Shown here piece by piece: positions 25,441-34,620 of a DNA stretch of 64,000 bases (the stretch's first letter is position 1; each line of letters starts with the position of its first letter). Source of the DNA: Brevibacillus centrosporus (GTDB taxonomy: Bacteria > Bacillota > Bacilli > Brevibacillales > Brevibacillaceae); assembly GCF_003710815.1 (NCBI RefSeq), contig NZ_RHHP01000016.1, positions 62,001 through 126,000 on the forward strand. Reading direction: 5' to 3'. Made by a program: the position numbers and the translations under genes. Under the pieces are notes generated by a model. That model was not told the origin of the DNA, searched no databases, and worked only from the letters and a program-made list of their open reading frames with translations.

Positions 25441-26724
25441 TTAGTTTCCGAGAGCTGTTTCAAAGTTTACGACAGCCAGGTTGTATTGAAGAATGGCTTT
25501 TTGGTATTGGTTCTCACGACTGGACAATTCTTCCTCGGCTTGAATGACTTCCAGAGTCGTTGCGAGACCATTTTCAAAGCGCAAATTGGTCAAGCGATAG
25601 CTTTCCGCTGCCGAATCCTTCGCTACTTTCTGGTAATCAATGGCTTCTCTAGCTGCATTCAGATTCAAGTAAGCTTGGGATACCTCTTTGGAGATCGCAC
25701 GTTTTTGCTCATCGATCGCCAATTTGGATTTCTCCTCATTATTTCGTGCTACCCGCCCAGGCAACGTCGACAGAGCAGAATACTCCTCAATCAGTTTCAC
25801 GTTCAATTGAGCCAGTTTGAGCTCTTCATTAGCCTTCGTTACTTCAATACGTTTGGAGATTGCCTCTTTTTCTGCTTCTTCCATTGTCATTTTGACAGGG
25901 GCAACCTGCTTGTTCGAGGATACAACTTTCCATTCCTTTGTGAGGTCAACACCAAGGAAATCATTCAGATCCATACGAGCTACTTCGACTGCGTTTTTCG
26001 CACTAGTCAAGTTGGCCTGAGCACCTGCCAGACCCATTTCTGCTTGCAGGACATCTGTTTTGGCTTTCGTACCTACTTTAAATGCAGCGTTTGCTACTTT
26101 CAGCTGTGTTTGGGCACGGGACAAACTTTGTTTTTTCAGTTCCAGATCGTCTTGAGCAAAAATCAGATTGTAGTAAGCCTGTTGAGCTCCCAGCTTGATT
26201 TTGCTCTCTGTCGCTGTTACTTGCAGAGCATTGAGTTTTTTGGTCATCTCGGCTTGTGCGTTGTTGACATATTTTCCTTTCGCTGCAGCCAGAGATTCAA
26301 TCATGTCAGATGGCATGTCAGCAGACGATTTGTAGGAAAGCATTTGGTTAATGTCTGCATTTTTGGCATCCAGACGAACTGTTTGCAGCGTCGCGTTGGT
26401 TTCGATCGCCTGAGCAATAGCCTTTTCCAATGTCAGCTCTTCTACACCTGTAACCGGAGCAGTGGTAGCTGGTTTTGAAGTCGTATCATTGGTGGTTGTT
26501 GCAACTGCGTCTGTTGCTTTCGCTTCACTAGCTGCGTCCGTTTTCACGTCAGTTCCTTCAGCTGCTGGAGCCGTTGTTGTTTCTTTCGCCTGCTCAGTCG
26601 CTGTCGTTTGCTCGGTTGTCGTTGTATTTGCATATGCCGTCAAAGTCCCAGCGCCAATCGCCGTAGTCAAAACTGCCGCCAAACTAATGGTCATCCATTT
26701 CTTGCTCGAATAAGGGAAATTCAC
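25441..26724 (-). CDS. TolC/OEP-family secreted protein
   Basis: 427 residues. A signal peptide (SKKWMTISLAAVLTTAIGAGTLTAYA) is followed by about 60 residues of Thr/Ala-rich linker. Then, from about 100, come two repeats of the outer-membrane-efflux-protein coiled-coil hairpin (LTLEKAIAQAIETNATLQ, LKKQSLSRAQTQLKVANAAFKVGTK, and again LRFENGLATTLEVIQAEEELSSRENQY). The organism has no outer membrane, so the protein cannot act as a classical TolC. A helical secreted protein associated with the S-layer or wall is more likely. It is on the same strand as and upstream of MWP, separated by the cwp promoters. Confidence 0.8.
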   Translation of the reverse strand: MNFPYSSKKWMTISLAAVLTTAIGAGTLTAYANTTTTEQTTATEQAKETTTAPAAEGTDVKTDAASEAKATDAVATTTNDTTSKPATTAPVTGVEELTLEKAIAQAIETNATLQTVRLDAKNADINQMLSYKSSADMPSDMIESLAAAKGKYVNNAQAEMTKKLNALQVTATESKIKLGAQQAYYNLIFAQDDLELKKQSLSRAQTQLKVANAAFKVGTKAKTDVLQAEMGLAGAQANLTSAKNAVEVARMDLNDFLGVDLTKEWKVVSSNKQVAPVKMTMEEAEKEAISKRIEVTKANEELKLAQLNVKLIEEYSALSTLPGRVARNNEEKSKLAIDEQKRAISKEVSQAYLNLNAAREAIDYQKVAKDSAAESYRLTNLRFENGLATTLEVIQAEEELSSRENQYQKAILQYNLAVVNFETALGN

Positions 26725-27012
26725 TCGTTTTCCACTCCTTTATCATTGTGTTGATGATAAAACCTTTCACCACTTGAAATATCTCTGTTTGTCCCAAGAT
26801 CACTATAACACAGAGTATTCCTTCGTACACGAAAAATTAGTGTAATACCACCATTTTCATATCCGGTCAAACGCACTGTATCATGTATAGAAACTTCCCT
26901 CCCCGTTTATTCCATTCTTGCTTCCTAGAATAATACGATTGTGTGTCAAAAAAATTTCAGGATTCGCTTACCAATCATCGGCATGCTATGCTTTTCTTGA
27001 GGTGAAAAGACA

Positions 27013-27666
27013 ATGTTGCAGCAATATAAGACTGTAGCCGGTTATGGAGAAGATATGATCGTGATTGAGCGATCCCGATTTATTGGCTACGCACAGCGCG
27101 TGACGACCGAAGAGGAAGCTACCGCTTTTATTGCCATGATCAAAAAGAAGCACTGGGACGCTACTCATAACTGCTCGGCCTTCGTCATCGGAGAAAACGA
27201 TCAGATCCAGCGCTCGAGTGATGATGGCGAGCCAAGTGGGACTGCAGGAAAACCGATCCTCGAGTGCATCAAGAAAAATGGAGTGAAAGACACGGTTGTC
27301 GTAGTGACTCGTTACTTCGGTGGAATCAAGCTGGGCGCAGGCGGACTCGTGCGGGCCTATACCGCTGGAACCGTGACTGCTTTGAAAGCGGCCAAGATCG
27401 TCGTTCACACGCTCCATCAAAAAATTTCGGTGAATGTCGATTATCATTGGTGGGGCAAGGTGGAAAACGAGCTGCGCCTAACAGACCAACGCGTAGTCGG
27501 TACGGACTACACTGATCGGGTCACTGCCCATGTCCTGATCCCGGATGGTCTGCAGGATGATTTCATCGCTGGGATGGTAGACCTGACAAACGGCCAAGCT
27601 AAAATCGAACGCGGTGAAAAAGAATATGTCGAGGTTCCGGTAGAGGCTGTAGGTGACGAAGAATAG
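27013..27666 (+). CDS. yigZ: YigZ/IMPACT family protein
   Basis: 217 residues, GAGGTG site 9 bases before ATG, transcribed divergently from the TolC-like gene. Residues 15-125 are the UPF0029/IMPACT domain with its hallmark segments RFIGYAQRV, ATHNCSAFV, SSDDGEPSGTAGKPIL and VVTRYFGGIKLGAGGLVRAY. The rest is the C-terminal DUF1949 ferredoxin-like domain. Family members have been linked to translation or proteolysis regulation, but their biochemical role is not settled. The 288 bases upstream hold the divergent promoters. I see no strong consensus there. Confidence 0.9.
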   Translation: MLQQYKTVAGYGEDMIVIERSRFIGYAQRVTTEEEATAFIAMIKKKHWDATHNCSAFVIGENDQIQRSSDDGEPSGTAGKPILECIKKNGVKDTVVVVTRYFGGIKLGAGGLVRAYTAGTVTALKAAKIVVHTLHQKISVNVDYHWWGKVENELRLTDQRVVGTDYTDRVTAHVLIPDGLQDDFIAGMVDLTNGQAKIERGEKEYVEVPVEAVGDEE

Positions 27667-27693
27667 GCTCAATCGGGCTTGTAAACACACGAA

Positions 27694-27728
27694 AAAAGCT
27701 GAAGAGGCAGATGACCTCTTCAGCTTTT
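27694..27728. terminator. Bidirectional terminator between yigZ and the SLH gene
   Basis: AAAAGCTGAAGAGG/CCTCTTCAGCTTTT with a 7-base loop. T-tracts lie on both sides. Confidence 0.85.
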
Positions 27729-27765
27729 CTTCTATTATATAGTCGGATTGTTACGCGTTCCTGTT

Positions 27766-30700
27766 TTACTGTTTCGGGAGCTTTTTCAGTTGAACCATGA
27801 CGCGCACGGTGATGACTGCCATTTCAGCACGAGTCAGGGGATTCGTTGGCTTAAAGCTGTACGTTGGCTTTTTCGCCGTTGGATCGTTAGCCGAGCCATT
27901 CATCAGCTTCGCCTTGGCAACGACCAGGACGGAAGGTGCTGCATAGTAGCCTACGTCTTTTGCATCCGTAAACATTTTGTTTAAGGACAGCTTGGAAGCT
28001 TCGAGTGTGCCCAGCTTCAAGTTCATGGCGCGAGCAATCATGATTGCAGCTTCTTCACGAGACAGTGAATCATCTGGACGGAAGTAGCCAGGCTGCTTAC
28101 CGCGAATGATACCAGCGCGGGCTGCTGTCTCGATGTACTTGTATTCGTAATCCCATTGATCTCGGTTTGGACGCACGTCTGTAAATGTTGGCTCTAACGG
28201 ATCTCGCTCGTTGCTATCGCGATATGGACCAGCATTGATTGGCAATGACAATGCCTTTACGAGCATCGTTGCGAATTCACCGCGGGACATATCACGGTTT
28301 GCGCCAAAGGAGCTGCCGCTGTATGCCGGCATTACACCTTTCGCGTACAGAGTTTCAATCGCATCACGAGCATAATCGTGGTTAACTACGTCATCATATG
28401 TTTCTCTTGTTTTCATGACCATGTAGAAGCCGAAGCCTGCGAATGGCACTTGTACCGTTTTGCTGCCTGTATTGACTACCCCGCCGATGTTTCTCCATTC
28501 GTCACCGTTGTGGTAGTAGATCGTCAAAATGTTGTTGGCCGCATTCACAATGGATGGATCGTATTTAATCGTGAGTGTACCGCGGCGGCTAGGAACCAGG
28601 TTATCTTCCCAACGGCTCTTAAAGTCCTCAGCGTCACCTTCATCGTAATACGGGTCACGTCCACCTGGCGCTTCTGTATCCCCTGCATCCACGTAGTACA
28701 GTGGGCTTGCGTAGTTGAAGTTAGAATCCAATACGAGACGGTCTTCCAAATCGTCATTCGAAATGTTAACCTGTCCTGTCGTACGGTCGGCGATACCGAA
28801 GTATAGCGGTATGTCGACGAAGATATCCCCGTTTGGATCCTTTACTTCTTGCCCTGCACGACCGTCATCTGGGGAGAGCAGCACGGTTCCACTTGGGAAC
28901 TTCAGCTCAAATTGCTTTTCAAAGACACTAAATGATACTTTTTTGCCCAGAACATCACGGTATTCCGCTCCATTTACCGTAGAGTTGGCATTGTAAATCT
29001 TAATCTCATCGTTATACGTGCTGTCGCCTACTACTACGGAGAACTTCACGGTGTTCAGCCCTTTTTTGAGTAGAACCGTAGAAGTAAAGACGTAGTAGGT
29101 TTCCGGAATTGTTTTGCCTTGATCGTCATCATAGTAGAAATCGCGATTGGTTGTGTTGGTGACTTTTGCTTCTGTTTTGCCGAACAATACCTTATTGGCA
29201 TTCTCCGCAAACACCTTAACCACTGCACTGTTGCTGTTCACGATGATATATTGATCGGTCTCTTTCGCTTTTACTGGAGAGAGGACTTCCCAGCTGGAGT
29301 ACTTCTGATCGATGTTAATGTCATAGCGAATTACTGTTCCATTATCATCTTCCGCTACGATAGTGTAGACAGTATTACCGCCTTTTTTCAAGGTCAAAGG
29401 GAAGAGAGCAAGTTTTTGTTCCTGTTCCTGTGCATCGGTGACTGCATCTTGAATTTCTTCAACCAAATCACCGTAATGTTTCGTGGTCATCTTACCTTCG
29501 AATCGTGAGCGGGAGAGAGAATCTATGTTTCGATCATCATAGATATCGCCCAGATCATTGTTAAGCGCCGCATCTAATCGTGCGTTCACATACTCCTGGT
29601 TGGTTGTATCTTGATCCCAATCTCCATTATTATATCGAAAATCGTTGATTCGTTTCCCGTTTTTCTCGATGTAGACGTGTGTTGCGTCATTAACCGTAAA
29701 GCTGAAGCTGCTCAGGAAGTTGGCCCCTGTCCTATATGACTGATCGGTTGCCTTTTTGGTCAACTCTTCGGTGTCACCGTTCGAATTGATTTCCAGCTTC
29801 ACATCTTCCACTGACGGGGTTTTTGACGTGTTGTAGGATACATTGTAGGTAAAGACAGTTTGAGGGTCATCCGTCAGTGAAATTTTGAGTACGTTGTTCC
29901 CTTTTTTGTAGTTTAGTTGGCTTTTTTGAATTTGAAATACGTCTTTGCCCGTAGTAATATTGGTTATTTTGATATCTGAACCGTTTAATGTCGCCTTGAT
30001 ATTACTGTCAGCACTATTACTAGTTCCATCACTCGATTTCAAAACGTAGTTGTATACTTTACCGTCTAGGTGCTGAATGTCATTGTCGCTCTTGATTTGG
30101 TACCCATCCTCGAAGCTACGCACCTGACCAGTTGTGTCTACATAAGTGATTTGTGCATAGGGTGTGATCCGTACATCCAATGTGTAATCCGCTTTGGTTT
30201 TCCAAGTTGGTGGTGTCGTCGGAGGTGTGATTTCCTTATAGGCAATCGTCAACCTTCCTAGACCTTGTGGAAGCTTGTACAATTGGAGCAAAAACTGGTC
30301 GGTCTCAGGTGCCTCAAGTTTATAGTCGACATCAGGTGTTAATTTTTTTCCGTTGTAGAGTATGTCTATGTCACTTATTGGAGTATCCGGGATGTTCTTT
30401 GTAGCTACTGTCAGCTTCAAAGGAGAAGTTACGATCGTATTCGTATCTGTTGGAGAAAGTAATAGCGTACTTGCTGTATTGGTTACTGATTCAATGATTG
30501 GCTTGTTAATATCCACATATTTCAATTGGTACTCATAGTTGCTGACTTTAGTGTAGCCGTTTGGTGTAAACCCCCCACCGGGATTATAGTTGTATTGATA
30601 ACTCAGACCGATTTTGTAAGTATTTCCATCTTGAAATCTACCAGCCGGAACATCAAAAGTCACATCATACTCGGTAAATCCACTTTGCGGATTACCAACC

Positions 30701-32328
30701 CGATTAAAGGTTACTCCGTCCGCTTGTATATAGTCTGTCTTATTGGATGCATCCGTGATGGTTACCATAAATTGATCAAATTGCTGCTGATTAGTGATAT
30801 CCACATATCGCAAAAGTGCTGAACCTGTAAGTGTCAAACTATTTGATGAAATTGGACCTTTAATAACCACCTCTTGATTAGGTACCAATTTCACTCCGTC
30901 CAATGTGGCTTTGTAGAACTGATCGGAACTTCCCGATGAAGTAGTGGTCACCAACAACTTACGAACAAAAGTACCTACTTCCTTGTTTTGGTTGAATACT
31001 CGAACTTCCAGTGTATTTTCACCTAACTGCGATGGGATGCTCAAGCCAAAAGAACCCGTTCGATTTACTTGAGTTTTGACAACGTCACCGGTACGCAGGT
31101 TTTTCACTTCAACTGTATCCGCATTGAGTGCTTTTCCATCCATATTTAAGTTCAATCGATTTAGAGAAGGCACGGAAATGTAAGTTGGGTTTGATGTAAC
31201 ATTCGGATCATTTAACGACGTATCGTTGATTTTCAAATCACTTACAAGCGGCGTATTGTTGTATTGGACATAAAATTGGTAATGCTCTTTCGTTACATTT
31301 CCTACTTTTTCATAAAAAGCAATTTGGTTCAAACCAGGTTTCAAACCAATATCTGAGAATGTGAAAGTGCTACCACTGATTTGCGGCGCGGTATTGCTTA
31401 GATCCTGTACAGTCTGTCCGTTATTGGTAATAAGTTTAAGTCGCAGATTGCTTCCGCTTACACCACTCCCATATGTACCCATCAGTGTAATTTTGGAATC
31501 CCCGTAAACCACAGGTTTGTAGGCAGTCGTACCATCTGTAAAGTTAGAAATGGTGATTGGGCTATTCGTTGAATTGTACTCGTAATAAATGATGTCGCTC
31601 TCCGAAGTGTTGGTAGCAAATATTTGTATTGCATTCAATCCGGGAGACAAATCTATGTCGGGTATCGTAGTGCCGACTCCGTTGAGTGTTCTAACTGTAA
31701 CTCCGTTCACTCTAACTTCAACGGCTTGTGTAATGTCTATCGTATTGGGCACGCCATATGTGTAAGCCAGACCAGATAGAGTACGATTTGTCACCTCAAT
31801 TGGGTCACTCGCATATTGGCCTGTTGGATGTACAGGGGGCGTTGCAGGGGGAGCAGGCTCGGTAAAGTTTAGTTTCGTTGATGGAGTCGTCGGAACATAC
31901 TGGTAGTATATTTCCGCTATATCATCTGTAGCACTAGGGGTAACCTTTGGTTTTACGGTTACTTTCGTCAGACTCCCGTCGCTTTTGAGGTAGAAATTTG
32001 GCAATGTTACTGTGTTGCCTGAAAAGTTGTTCGCGCTTGTCGTTGGTACTGGTAGCGCCTCCACAGTAACATCGATCCCTTGTGTGTTTCTTAATGCGCT
32101 ATTATATGTCAGCGTAACTCCAGACATCAGTCTTACATTTGTCTTGACTGGATTTGCACTAGTACCGGTACCACTAATCATGGTCGGCGTACTAAAGGTT
32201 AACCAATTTGTTCCATTTGAGCCAACTGCCGCAAACGCCGGAACCGCCGGCAGCACACCAGTGACAAGCAGCATCATCGTCAGGCACATGGCAAACCAAC
32301 GACGAAATTGTTGATATGGCTTCTTCAT
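27766..32328 (-). CDS. Large SLH-domain cell-surface protein
   Basis: 1520 residues. Signal peptide (RRWFAMCLTMMLLVTGVLPAV...AFA). A very long series of beta-sandwich-like repeats, with recurring phrases such as LxPGLNxIxxF, KGxNVLKISLTD, KKGGNTVYTIVAED and KKGLNTVKFSVVV, all of the form 'gain N-x-h-x-h' typical of cadherin-like/Ig-like surface modules. The last 200 residues carry three SLH domains (DAIETLYAKGVMPAYSG.. SRGEFATMLVKAL, AARAGIIRGKQPGYFRPDD.. SREEAAIMIARAM, VAKAKLMNGS.. TRAEMAVITVRVM), so it is anchored by its C-terminus to secondary wall polymer. The exact function is not visible. It is monocistronic, flanked by terminators. Confidence 0.85.
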   Translation of the reverse strand: MKKPYQQFRRWFAMCLTMMLLVTGVLPAVPAFAAVGSNGTNWLTFSTPTMISGTGTSANPVKTNVRLMSGVTLTYNSALRNTQGIDVTVEALPVPTTSANNFSGNTVTLPNFYLKSDGSLTKVTVKPKVTPSATDDIAEIYYQYVPTTPSTKLNFTEPAPPATPPVHPTGQYASDPIEVTNRTLSGLAYTYGVPNTIDITQAVEVRVNGVTVRTLNGVGTTIPDIDLSPGLNAIQIFATNTSESDIIYYEYNSTNSPITISNFTDGTTAYKPVVYGDSKITLMGTYGSGVSGSNLRLKLITNNGQTVQDLSNTAPQISGSTFTFSDIGLKPGLNQIAFYEKVGNVTKEHYQFYVQYNNTPLVSDLKINDTSLNDPNVTSNPTYISVPSLNRLNLNMDGKALNADTVEVKNLRTGDVVKTQVNRTGSFGLSIPSQLGENTLEVRVFNQNKEVGTFVRKLLVTTTSSGSSDQFYKATLDGVKLVPNQEVVIKGPISSNSLTLTGSALLRYVDITNQQQFDQFMVTITDASNKTDYIQADGVTFNRVGNPQSGFTEYDVTFDVPAGRFQDGNTYKIGLSYQYNYNPGGGFTPNGYTKVSNYEYQLKYVDINKPIIESVTNTASTLLLSPTDTNTIVTSPLKLTVATKNIPDTPISDIDILYNGKKLTPDVDYKLEAPETDQFLLQLYKLPQGLGRLTIAYKEITPPTTPPTWKTKADYTLDVRITPYAQITYVDTTGQVRSFEDGYQIKSDNDIQHLDGKVYNYVLKSSDGTSNSADSNIKATLNGSDIKITNITTGKDVFQIQKSQLNYKKGNNVLKISLTDDPQTVFTYNVSYNTSKTPSVEDVKLEINSNGDTEELTKKATDQSYRTGANFLSSFSFTVNDATHVYIEKNGKRINDFRYNNGDWDQDTTNQEYVNARLDAALNNDLGDIYDDRNIDSLSRSRFEGKMTTKHYGDLVEEIQDAVTDAQEQEQKLALFPLTLKKGGNTVYTIVAEDDNGTVIRYDINIDQKYSSWEVLSPVKAKETDQYIIVNSNSAVVKVFAENANKVLFGKTEAKVTNTTNRDFYYDDDQGKTIPETYYVFTSTVLLKKGLNTVKFSVVVGDSTYNDEIKIYNANSTVNGAEYRDVLGKKVSFSVFEKQFELKFPSGTVLLSPDDGRAGQEVKDPNGDIFVDIPLYFGIADRTTGQVNISNDDLEDRLVLDSNFNYASPLYYVDAGDTEAPGGRDPYYDEGDAEDFKSRWEDNLVPSRRGTLTIKYDPSIVNAANNILTIYYHNGDEWRNIGGVVNTGSKTVQVPFAGFGFYMVMKTRETYDDVVNHDYARDAIETLYAKGVMPAYSGSSFGANRDMSRGEFATMLVKALSLPINAGPYRDSNERDPLEPTFTDVRPNRDQWDYEYKYIETAARAGIIRGKQPGYFRPDDSLSREEAAIMIARAMNLKLGTLEASKLSLNKMFTDAKDVGYYAAPSVLVVAKAKLMNGSANDPTAKKPTYSFKPTNPLTRAEMAVITVRVMVQLKKLPKQ

Positions 32329-32467
32329 ATTTTCACCTCTCCATATTTTCTGATACTCATGCTACAGCCCGTTTTTGATATAAGCCCGGACTCATACTTC
32401 TCCCTTACTTTATCGGAAAAACATCGCTTGTACTTAAGGGTTTCCCCCTAAATAATGGCGAAAAAAA

Positions 32468-32489
32468 AGCCCCTGCATCTGCAGGAGCT
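32468..32489 (-). terminator. Terminator after tagO
   Basis: AGCTCCTGCA/TGCAGGGGCT with one mismatch, followed by TTTTTTTT on the minus strand. Confidence 0.75.
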
Positions 32490-32508
32490 CTTCGTCAACC
32501 ATTCCAAC

Positions 32509-33609
32509 CTATTGTGTTCTTCTCTGCTGCTCCGCCTGCTTCAAGCGCAAGCGGCGATACGCGTTAATCAGCGGGCGGTGGCGGCGGCTTACCAGGCCGA
32601 CAATCTCGGTCGCCAGATGTGTGACGATGAGCAGGGCTACCATGACGATGATGGTTGTCCACTTGGTGGTCTTTGTAAGCAGGATCGCCATCGTTCCGAA
32701 GAAGATGCTGATCGAGTAGATCGTTATCACCGTGCTGCGGTGGGACAGGCCCATGTTCAGCAGGCAGTGATGCAGATGCCCTTTATCCGGGCTGGAAATC
32801 GGCTTTTTGTTCACAATGCGGCGCACGATGGCAAAGAACGTGTCCCAGAGCGGAACGCCCAGTACGACAATCGGGATGATGAAAGAAACGAAAAGTGCTT
32901 CTTTAAAGCCCATGATCGACAGGGCAGCCATATTGAAGCCTAAAAAGAGTGAACCGGTATCGCCCATGAACAGGCGGGCCGGATGAAAGTTGAAATACAG
33001 AAAACCAAGAATGGCTCCGAGGAGCACAAAACAGTAGATCGCGACTTTGTGATCGCCCATGAGCAGGGCCATGATTGCCATCGTTGCCGTAGCAATCGCT
33101 GAAACGCCTGCGGACAGACCGTCCAAACCGTCAATCAGATTGACAGCGTTGGTCACCCCGACGATCCAGAACATCGTGATCGGGATCGCAAGCCAGAAGA
33201 GCCATCCGCTGCTGAAGTCAATGCTCCCGGTATACGGCAGATTGACGACACCAATTTTCAAACCAAACGGAATGACGACAATCGCTGTGGCCACCAATTG
33301 GCCGAGCAGCTTCCACTTTGGCGAGAGCTGGTATTTGTCATCCAGCATCCCCACAATCATCACAATCGTACTACCGATGAAAATCCCCAGCATTTCCCCC
33401 ATGCTCGAGTATGGTACAAACAAGAAGAACGCAACCAGATAACCCAGGTAAATAGCGAGACCGCCCATTCGCGGCATGATCCGCGTATGTACCTTGCGTT
33501 GATTCGGTGCATCTACTGCCCCTACCTTGATAGCGAGCTTCATGACATAGGGTGTTGCGATAAATGATACGATCAGCGAAGTCAGTAATCCGAAGATCAA
33601 TGTAGACAT
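32509..33609 (-). CDS. tagO: Undecaprenyl-phosphate GlcNAc-1-phosphate transferase (TagO/WecA family)
   Basis: 366 residues, about ten membrane helices. The family motifs are seen in order: DAPNQRKVHTRIMPRMGG (20-50), MLDDKYQLSPKWKL (near 90), NAVNLIDGLDGLSAG (near 155), NFHPARLFMGDTGS (near 210) and PDKGHLHHCLLNMG (near 280). They place it with polyprenyl-phosphate HexNAc-1-P transferases rather than with MraY. It attaches GlcNAc-1-P to the lipid carrier, the first step of wall teichoic acid or secondary wall polymer synthesis. The adjacent tagA on the same strand catalyses the next step, so the pair provides the linkage unit, possibly for the polymer that SLH proteins bind. Confidence 0.9.
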   Translation of the reverse strand: MSTLIFGLLTSLIVSFIATPYVMKLAIKVGAVDAPNQRKVHTRIMPRMGGLAIYLGYLVAFFLFVPYSSMGEMLGIFIGSTIVMIVGMLDDKYQLSPKWKLLGQLVATAIVVIPFGLKIGVVNLPYTGSIDFSSGWLFWLAIPITMFWIVGVTNAVNLIDGLDGLSAGVSAIATATMAIMALLMGDHKVAIYCFVLLGAILGFLYFNFHPARLFMGDTGSLFLGFNMAALSIMGFKEALFVSFIIPIVVLGVPLWDTFFAIVRRIVNKKPISSPDKGHLHHCLLNMGLSHRSTVITIYSISIFFGTMAILLTKTTKWTTIIVMVALLIVTHLATEIVGLVSRRHRPLINAYRRLRLKQAEQQRRTQ

Positions 33610-33636
33610 CGACTGTTCTCCTCTCTACGGGTGCAT

Positions 33637-34374
33637 CTAGGAGCGGCCACTCCATTTTTCTCTCAAGACTGTCAGGACAAACCGCGGAATAGCGAGCTGG
33701 CGCTTCCAGCGGGAAGGCTGGGATGCCAGGCGATAAAACCATTCCAGATGCAGTTTCTGCCAGATAGCAGGGGCACGCTTTACTTTCCCGGAAATGACGT
33801 CAAAGCTGCCGCCCACTCCCATCATCAGGGAAGCATTCAACTGATCGCGATACTTGACCATCCATTCTTCCTGTCTCGGCGCCCCCAACGCCACAAACAA
33901 GAGGTGGGGCTTTTTCTCCGCGATATCTTGCACGATTTGTTCTTCTTCGTCTTGTCGGAAATATCCGTCCCGATACCCGACGACGCGCGCGCTCGGATAG
34001 CGCTCAGCCAGCTTCTGTGCAGCCAAACTGATGACCTCCGGGTGCGCTCCCAACAAATATACACTCCAACGGCGCCGATCCGCTTCGGCCATCAAAGCCT
34101 CCAGCAGCTCGACTCCCGTAACGCGCTCATAAATGGGTTGATTCGTCCATTTGGCGGCGTACACGATACCAATGCCATCTGGAACGACATAGGCTTGTTC
34201 CACAATAGCACGAAAGCCCCGGTGTTCTCTCGCCAGCATGACGATTTCCGGGTTGGCGGTAACGACATGTGTCTGTTTTCCGCCCTCGATCCTTTCGACC
34301 ATGTAGTCCACGCTTTCGCGAAAGCCTCGTGTAGAAAACGGTACACCTAATATACTTGCGACCTGTTTGGTCAA
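33637..34374 (-). CDS. tagA: N-acetylmannosaminyltransferase, WecB/TagA/CpsF family
   Basis: About 245 residues. TTG 34374 is preferred because GAAGGTG lies six bases upstream. TTG 34389 is an alternative. Conserved family features: ILGVPFSTRGFRESVDYM, HVVTANPEIVMLAR (with the catalytic Asp/Thr region), VPDGIGIVYAAK, ERVTGVELL, VYLLGAHPEV, GYRDGYF, LLFVALGAPRQEEW and GVGGSFDVISGKVKRAP. It adds ManNAc to lipid-linked GlcNAc in the teichoic acid linkage unit. It is 27 bases upstream of tagO. Confidence 0.9.
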   Translation of the reverse strand: MTKQVASILGVPFSTRGFRESVDYMVERIEGGKQTHVVTANPEIVMLAREHRGFRAIVEQAYVVPDGIGIVYAAKWTNQPIYERVTGVELLEALMAEADRRRWSVYLLGAHPEVISLAAQKLAERYPSARVVGYRDGYFRQDEEEQIVQDIAEKKPHLLFVALGAPRQEEWMVKYRDQLNASLMMGVGGSFDVISGKVKRAPAIWQKLHLEWFYRLASQPSRWKRQLAIPRFVLTVLREKWSGRS

Positions 34375-34429
34375 TGGTTTCACCTTCAATGTATAAGTTG
34401 CCCACTAGCCATTTTACCTGAAAAGAAAG

Positions 34430-34620
34430 GCACATTCAATAAGATCGTCAACGATCCGTCTTTAAAGAGACGAATTTGTATCTAACCAGCAGTACGAACG
34501 TTTCTCACAAAACTCCTGCCTTTTTACACCCAGGGCGTGTTGATACATCATGGGCAGGTTGACAGCTACCCAACTGCATAGGTCATGCCTGTACAGTCGC
34601 TTCAACGATGTACTCGATTC
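34430..34620 (-). ncRNA. Probable right end and guide (omega) RNA region of the tnpB element
   Basis: In known IS200/IS605 elements the omega RNA is made from the tnpB 3' end and the following right end. Here the 150 bases after the tnpB stop contain no gene. They end in two adjacent hairpins: CGTCTCTTTAAAGACG-type at 34457-34472 and GATCGT-TG-ACGATC at 34443-34456. The exact end and guide start cannot be set without a sequence comparison. Confidence 0.35.
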
